Source: Phycisphaeraceae bacterium
Lineage (GTDB): Bacteria; Planctomycetota; Phycisphaerae; Phycisphaerales; UBA1924
DNA: 64,000 nucleotides
Direction of reading: 5' to 3'
Assembly (NCBI GenBank): GCA_020639235.1
Contig: JACKHC010000001.1
Span: 558,001 to 622,000, forward strand
Part shown: one piece after another, positions 59,696-64,000 of the stretch
How positions within the stretch are numbered: position 1 is the stretch's first letter
How the letters are laid out: every line of letters starts with the position of its first letter
Translations under genes and position numbers: made by a program
Notes under the pieces: model-generated
Told to the model about the DNA's origin: nothing
Database searches by the model: none
The model's input: only the letters and a program-made list of their open reading frames with translations

Positions 59696-60468
59696 GCGTG
59701 CGTAGGCGACATCGCGGAGGGGCGGGGTTCACGCTGCTGGAGATGCTGCTGGCGGTGGTGGTGTTGTCGATGGTGGGTGTGCTGGTGGCGACGATGCTGG
59801 CGCAGGCGAAGGAGCTGAGTTCGGACAATGACCGTCGGGACGCGACGCTGGATGTGACGCGGGTTGTGCGGTTGATGAACGAGCAGTGGGACGATCGGCG
59901 TTCGACGATCGCGATCGGGGCGAACGGTGAGGCGTACAGCGCCGAGCCGGGGGAGATCTCGTTCGTGACGGCGCGGTCGATTCTGAATCAGGAATGGCCG
60001 CTTGTGCTGGTGCGTTACCGCGTGGTGCTGGACCCGGCGTCGGTGATCGAGGATGAGCGTCGGTATGACCTGGTGTACGAGGAGACGCCGCTGTTCCGGC
60101 GTGACGCGCGGATTGTGGCGGCGGCGGACGAGGATGCCGAGAGCGCTCGGGAGCGGATGTGGGAGGGGGCTGCGCGGCATGTGCTGCTGAAGCGGTGCAC
60201 GAACCTGCGGATGGAGCGGTTTCGGTCGCTGGAGCAGAGCGCGGAGGAGCGTCTGGCGGAGGAGGAGGGCGATCGGAAGGGGCGCGGGCGGACGGGGACG
60301 GAGGAGGATGCTTCGCAGGATCGGTTGGCGGAGTTGATCGAGGAGAGTTCGTCGGGGTGGGTGGCGTTTGATCGCGGGACGGCGCAGGTGCCGGGCGCGG
60401 TGCGGATTCTGGGCGAATACGAAGGAGAGGCGTTCGGATGCGTGTTCGTGGGCGCGGCTTTGCGTTGA
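59692..60468 (+). CDS. gspJ: GspJ-like pseudopilin
   Basis: A 258-residue pseudopilin with cleavage region GAGFTLLEMLLAVVVLSMVG. It is longer than usual for GspJ (about 200), with an acidic, charged insertion of about 40 residues near residue 190 (EERLAEEEGDRKGRG...). The start at 59692 overlaps the gspI stop by ATGA; ATG 59683 is an alternative. GspJ is the second tip pseudopilin, pairing with GspI and GspK. Confidence 0.8.
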   Translation: MSVRRRHRGGAGFTLLEMLLAVVVLSMVGVLVATMLAQAKELSSDNDRRDATLDVTRVVRLMNEQWDDRRSTIAIGANGEAYSAEPGEISFVTARSILNQEWPLVLVRYRVVLDPASVIEDERRYDLVYEETPLFRRDARIVAAADEDAESARERMWEGAARHVLLKRCTNLRMERFRSLEQSAEERLAEEEGDRKGRGRTGTEEDASQDRLAELIEESSSGWVAFDRGTAQVPGAVRILGEYEGEAFGCVFVGAALR

Positions 60469-61541
60469 TGCTGGTTTTGATCGCGGTGGCGGCGGTGTTT
60501 GCGCTGTCGATGCAGGCGGCGGTGACGGCGCGCGCGGCGCGTGTGGAGACGATGGTGCTGCACGATGAGGCGCGGCACTTGCCGGGTGCGCGTGCGGCGG
60601 CGGCGATCGTGATTCAGGGGATGTCAATGCCCGCGACGGAGACGGTCGAGGGCGGGGGGTTTGATGGGGGCGGCGTGAGTCCTTCGGGCGGGAACGAGGA
60701 GCCGAAGCCGGAGGATGAGATCGATCTCGAGTTTCTGCGCCCGATGATGGATCCGGAGGACTGGGCGGAGTTGCAGCGCCAGATTGATGAGGCGCGCCAG
60801 CAGCGTGATCCGCAGGCGGATGCGCTGGGTGACGGGGGCGGGTTGCCCGGCGGCATGCGCGGCGGGACGACGCTCAAGACGATCGAGCGGTTCGGTTTGC
60901 CGGGTGAGGCGGTCGAGGTGGAGGTGCGCGGTGAGGCGTACCGGGTGTGGGTGCGGGATGCGGGGGGGATGCTGAATGTGAACAGCGCGGATGAGAAGCG
61001 GCTGGAGGTGTACTTCAAGGAGTGCGGGTCGGAAGGGACGGTTGCGAAGCGGATCGCGCACCAGATCGCGGATTGGCGGGACGCGGACGACTTTAGGCAC
61101 GAGTTGGGCGCGGAGTCGGCGGACTATCTGCGTCGGGGGGTGAAGCCGCGGAACGGTTCGATCGTGTCGCTTGAGGAGTTGATGTACCTGCCTTCGATGA
61201 CGGCTGAGTTGTTTGCGAGCGCGCGACGGGGGTTGTGTGTGTCGGGGGACGGGAAGATTCACGCTGGGAGCGCGCCGCGCGCGGTGCTGATGACGGTGCC
61301 GGGGATGACCGGGCAATCGGCGGATCGGATTATCGAGGCGCGCGGCGCGGGGACGCTGACTTCGCAGACGCTCGAGTCGATGCTGCCGCTGGGCACGGAG
61401 GCGGGGGCGTTTATCCGGTTGGAGTCGACGAATGTGTTCGCGATCGAGGTGGTGTCGGTGGGCGATCCGTCGGTGCGGTTTGAGGGCGTGGCGATGGTGG
61501 GGGAGCGCGGGGTGGAGCAGCTGGGCCTGAAGCCGATGTGA
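60438..61541 (+). CDS. gspK: GspK-like tip pseudopilin
   Basis: The 367-residue protein starts at 60438 (AAGGAG nearby) inside the end of gspJ. GFALMLVLIAVAAVFALSMQ is a GspK-type leader: it lacks Glu+5, as normal for K. Further on are NVNSADEKRLEVYF (the INxN-type segment) and a helix-hairpin-helix-like VPGMTGQSADRII. GspK caps the pseudopilus. The gene overlaps gspJ by 31 bases, which also supports co-translation. Confidence 0.85.
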   Translation: MRVRGRGFALMLVLIAVAAVFALSMQAAVTARAARVETMVLHDEARHLPGARAAAAIVIQGMSMPATETVEGGGFDGGGVSPSGGNEEPKPEDEIDLEFLRPMMDPEDWAELQRQIDEARQQRDPQADALGDGGGLPGGMRGGTTLKTIERFGLPGEAVEVEVRGEAYRVWVRDAGGMLNVNSADEKRLEVYFKECGSEGTVAKRIAHQIADWRDADDFRHELGAESADYLRRGVKPRNGSIVSLEELMYLPSMTAELFASARRGLCVSGDGKIHAGSAPRAVLMTVPGMTGQSADRIIEARGAGTLTSQTLESMLPLGTEAGAFIRLESTNVFAIEVVSVGDPSVRFEGVAMVGERGVEQLGLKPM

Positions 61542-61592
61542 GTCGGCGGGGGTAGGATGTGGGGCGGGAAGGGCAGGAGGTACCCGGATTTG

Positions 61593-62816
61593 ATGGGCGG
61601 CACGACGATTTCGGCGATCATCGAAGGCGATGACCTTCGGGTGGTTCGCGTGCGCGAGGGTTTGATGGGGGGGCGCGGGGAGTCGATCGGCGTGATCGAG
61701 TCGGCGCTGGGCCCGGGCGGGGCGGAGCGGGCGCGGGCGGTGCTGGGGCGCGCGGGGGGCGGGCGGTTGGTTCTGACGGTGCCCAGCGAATGGGCGGCGG
61801 TTCGGGCGATCTCGATGCGCTGCGCGCAGTGGCGTGAGGGCGCGGGCGAGGTCCGGCGGTCGGTTGGGGGGTTGTTGCCGCTCGGTTCTGATGACGCGAT
61901 GCTCGGGTTGATCGAGTCGGTTGGCGGCGGCGGGGGGTATCTGATCGGTGTGAGCGCGGCGCAGGTGCGCCCGTGGGCGGAGATGGTGGAGCGGGCCTCG
62001 GGGAAGAAGATTGATGCGCTGATGACGCGGCACATGGCGATGCTTGGATTGGGGCTGCAGGACCACGAGCGCGCGGATGTGCTGGAGATGGGTGACGGGG
62101 GCGGTTGGGGCGGCGGGGTTGTGCATCGCTTGTCGCACGGTCTGGTGGAGCGTTTGGGCGAGCCATGGGGCGAGGGCGATGCGCTGGCGGACGGGTCGGT
62201 CGTGATCGGCGCAGCGCCGGCGGGTGTGCGGGCGCGGGTGATCGGCGCGGAGGAGTTGGCGGTTGGCGCGGCGCTTGCGGGTCGGGTGGCTGGGGGCTCG
62301 TTTGTGGCGCTGGACGCGGAGCCCGCGAGGGCGTGGGGCAAGTGGATGATGCCGATCGGCGCGCTGGCGGTGGCGGGGGCGTTGTTTGTGGGCGGGGGCG
62401 TGTGGCACGAGGCGCGGCTCGAGCGCGCATCGCAGCGGCTGGACGCGCGGATCGCGCAGATCGGCGCCGAGGTCGAGGCGGTGAGCGATGTGCGCGACGA
62501 GGCGCTGGCGACGATGGCGTTGATCGAGATGGCGCGGAAGGAAGCGGCGGCGTCGAGCGGGAAGATGCTCCCGGCGCTGGTATCGGCGCTGGAGTCGGTG
62601 CCGTCGGGCGGGTTTGTGTACTCGGTCGAGATTTCGCGTGATCGGTTGTTGATGCGCGGCGAGGCGGGGCGCGCCGGTGATGTGGTGCGGGGGATCGAGG
62701 ACAGCGCCTCGTTCGAGGGCGCGAAGTTGGTCAGCCCGGTGACGACATCGCGAGTGAGCGGGGGTGAGGTCTTTGATGTGGCCGCGGACCGGACGAAGGC
62801 CGGGGGTGGACGATGA
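61593..62816 (+). CDS. gspL: GspL-like assembly protein
   Basis: The 407-residue protein has an actin-like N-terminal domain (GTTISAIIEGDDLRVVRVRE start; VLTVPSEWAAVRAI) and one membrane helix near residue 262 (MMPIGALAVAGALFVGGGVW), followed by a ferredoxin-like periplasmic end (VEISRDRLLMRGEAGR). This is the plan of GspL, which links the ATPase to the membrane. AGGAGGT lies upstream of TTG 61590 and ATG 61593; ATG 61557 is possible but has no better ribosome site. It overlaps the next gene by ATGA. Confidence 0.8.
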   Translation: MGGTTISAIIEGDDLRVVRVREGLMGGRGESIGVIESALGPGGAERARAVLGRAGGGRLVLTVPSEWAAVRAISMRCAQWREGAGEVRRSVGGLLPLGSDDAMLGLIESVGGGGGYLIGVSAAQVRPWAEMVERASGKKIDALMTRHMAMLGLGLQDHERADVLEMGDGGGWGGGVVHRLSHGLVERLGEPWGEGDALADGSVVIGAAPAGVRARVIGAEELAVGAALAGRVAGGSFVALDAEPARAWGKWMMPIGALAVAGALFVGGGVWHEARLERASQRLDARIAQIGAEVEAVSDVRDEALATMALIEMARKEAAASSGKMLPALVSALESVPSGGFVYSVEISRDRLLMRGEAGRAGDVVRGIEDSASFEGAKLVSPVTTSRVSGGEVFDVAADRTKAGGGR

Positions 62817-63403
62817 GCGGCGAAGCGCGGAAGCAAGTGTTGATTGCGCTGACGCTCGTGCTGGTGGTGGCTGTGGCTGCGGACCGGTTCGGGTTGATTG
62901 ATCGGATGGGCGGGTCGGGGAGCGCGACGGGTGAGTCGCTGGAGGCGAAGGCGGCGCTGGTTGCGAGCCAGGAGGCGCTGGTCGCGCAGCGCGGCGCGTG
63001 GGAGCGGGCGCGGGAGGAGGCCAACGATGCGCTTGATGACCTCGGCGATCGGGTGATTCGTGGGAAGACGGTGCAGATCGCGGAGGACGAACTGAAGAAG
63101 CTGGCGTCGCGCGAGATGACGAACATTGGCTTGGCGATCGCGGGTTCGGACAGCGCGACGCCGGGGGCGGCGGTGGAGCGGGGTGTGCGGCGGGTGGGTG
63201 TGGTGCTTTCGTTGGTGACGGATGACCCGGCGAAGGTGACGCAGCTCGTGGATCGGCTTGAGAACCTGAGCGACGCGGTGACGAGCGTCGAGCGGGTGAA
63301 GATTGTCGGTCCGGGATCGGTTCCTTCGAAGGGGAGCGTGGAGGCGACGATCACGTTGATGGGATTGGCGATGATTGACGGGAACCAGGGGGGCGAGGCA
63401 TGA
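62813..63403 (+). CDS. gspM: GspM-like assembly protein
   Basis: A 196-residue protein with one membrane helix near the N-terminus (QVLIALTLVLVVAVAA), a coiled-coil stretch (about residues 45–85), and a strand-rich end (RVGVVLSLVTDDPAKVTQLV, then VEATITLMGLAM) like the ferredoxin fold of GspM. It follows gspL with ATGA overlap and precedes gspC in the same way. GspL and GspM form the inner-membrane assembly platform. Sequence similarity is modest, so the name relies on order and architecture. Confidence 0.7.
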   Translation: MSGEARKQVLIALTLVLVVAVAADRFGLIDRMGGSGSATGESLEAKAALVASQEALVAQRGAWERAREEANDALDDLGDRVIRGKTVQIAEDELKKLASREMTNIGLAIAGSDSATPGAAVERGVRRVGVVLSLVTDDPAKVTQLVDRLENLSDAVTSVERVKIVGPGSVPSKGSVEATITLMGLAMIDGNQGGEA

Positions 63404-64000
63404 GCATGAGAATCAACGGCAAGCGGATGCGGCGCGCGGGCGGCGCGGGGCCGGAGTCGTGGGTGGCGCGGATCGGGGTCGGCGCGATGGTTGTCGGCGC
63501 GGCGTGGGCGGGGTGGAACGGTGTGCGCCCGATTCCGGGCGGGGGTGAGGGCGAGGCGGCTGAGCCTGGCGCGGTGGGGCGGTTTGTCGTTGCCGAGACG
63601 GATGTCGAGGCGCGCGGCGCGATGCTGGCGCGGATCGGCGGGGAGAATTTGTTCGCGGCGGACCGGGTGTCGTGGATGAACCGGCGTCCGGTTGTCGCGC
63701 CCGGGGATGAGACCGGAGCGGGCGGGGACGATGATGCGGTTGGTGTGAAGCCGCCGGTAGAGCCGGAGCGGACGACGCAAGTGGGTGTGATTCAGATCAC
63801 GCCCGAGGGGAAGTTGTCGAGCGATGTGAAGAAGGCGCGGGAGGAGTTGTTCCTGCGCGGGATTCGCTCGACGCTTGACGGGTCGATCGCGGCGATGATC
63901 GCGATGAACTCGTATGAGAACGCGAAGTACGCGAAGGTGTTCCGCGTGGGCGACGAGTTTGTGGACTCGAAGTACGCCAAGGCGAAGTGGCGCGTCGAGG
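63400..64000 (+). CDS. gspC: GspC-like protein, 3' end cut by window
   Basis: The frame starts at ATG 63400 overlapping gspM's stop codon and stays open to the last base, giving 200 residues of a truncated gene. One membrane helix (ARIGVGAMVVGAAWAGW, about residues 24–40), a linker with ARIGGENLFAADR, and an HR-domain-like region are seen: LRGIRSTLDGSIAAMI followed by AKVFRVGDEFVDSKYAKAK. In GspC the HR domain contacts the secretin GspD. Order (after L and M) differs from enterobacterial operons where C comes first. Its end is not in the window. Confidence 0.7.
   Translation, partial: MSMRINGKRMRRAGGAGPESWVARIGVGAMVVGAAWAGWNGVRPIPGGGEGEAAEPGAVGRFVVAETDVEARGAMLARIGGENLFAADRVSWMNRRPVVAPGDETGAGGDDDAVGVKPPVEPERTTQVGVIQITPEGKLSSDVKKAREELFLRGIRSTLDGSIAAMIAMNSYENAKYAKVFRVGDEFVDSKYAKAKWRVE

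Overview
The window reads as chromosome of a high-GC planctomycete, most likely class Phycisphaerae (inference). The marks are a BatA/VWA–DUF4175-like–DUF4159 cassette, DUF1579, a PAPG-type C-terminal sorting tail, a dockerin-type secreted protein, several GFTLLE prepilins, futalosine-pathway menaquinone synthesis (MqnA), and multi-copy hairpin repeats between genes. No tRNA, rRNA or CRISPR array was seen.

Layout. 1–14.6 kb holds housekeeping and envelope genes, mostly on the + strand: SRPBCC protein, DUF1579 protein, sucD, a lipoprotein, a giant AsmA-like protein broken by a frameshift in a poly-G tract, a LOG-family enzyme, a SpoIID/LytB lipoprotein, a KdsC-like phosphatase, ispE and a sugar-nucleotide epimerase. 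14.6–23.5 kb is a tightly coupled cassette of two VWA membrane proteins, a large DUF4175-like protein and a DUF4159 protein. 23.5–31.5 kb is rich in repeats and contains mqnA with a multi-HTH regulator, a PglD-like acyltransferase, and a REP-associated tyrosine transposase (RAYT) sitting between two tandem arrays of its probable cognate hairpin. 30.9–32.9 kb is a lower-GC island with two unrecognised membrane proteins. 32.9–36.3 kb is a groES–orf–orf–groEL cluster followed upstream by an atypical response regulator. 36.6–40.4 kb has small secreted, membrane and VOC proteins and a DUF1801 protein with a histone-H1-like tail. 40.4–47 kb (minus strand) is a type IV pilus-like operon: pilT, pilC, a PilV-like prepilin, a 937-residue PilX-like protein and a PilW-like prepilin. 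47.4–53 kb has a LuxR-type HTH protein, a 1305-residue acidic secreted protein that looks very highly expressed, and a dockerin protein. 53–64 kb is a type II secretion operon in the order H-G-E-F-D-I-J-K-L-M-C, the last gene cut by the window end.

The strongest large-scale signal is strand composition. From 1 to about 26 kb the + strand is C- and A-rich whichever strand is coding; from about 27.3 kb to the end it is G- and T-rich, again whichever strand is coding. The change runs smoothly through an intact gene (mqnA), which is what a replication origin (or, less conventionally, a terminus) looks like and not what a recent rearrangement looks like. The repeat families cluster around this switch.

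How the genes work together: the type II secretion operon lies directly downstream of the large secreted protein and the dockerin protein, which are plausible substrates. The pilus-like operon shares the prepilin-processing logic but has a retraction-type ATPase (PilT) and no extension ATPase or secretin in view. The VWA cassette and AsmA-like protein point to envelope maintenance.
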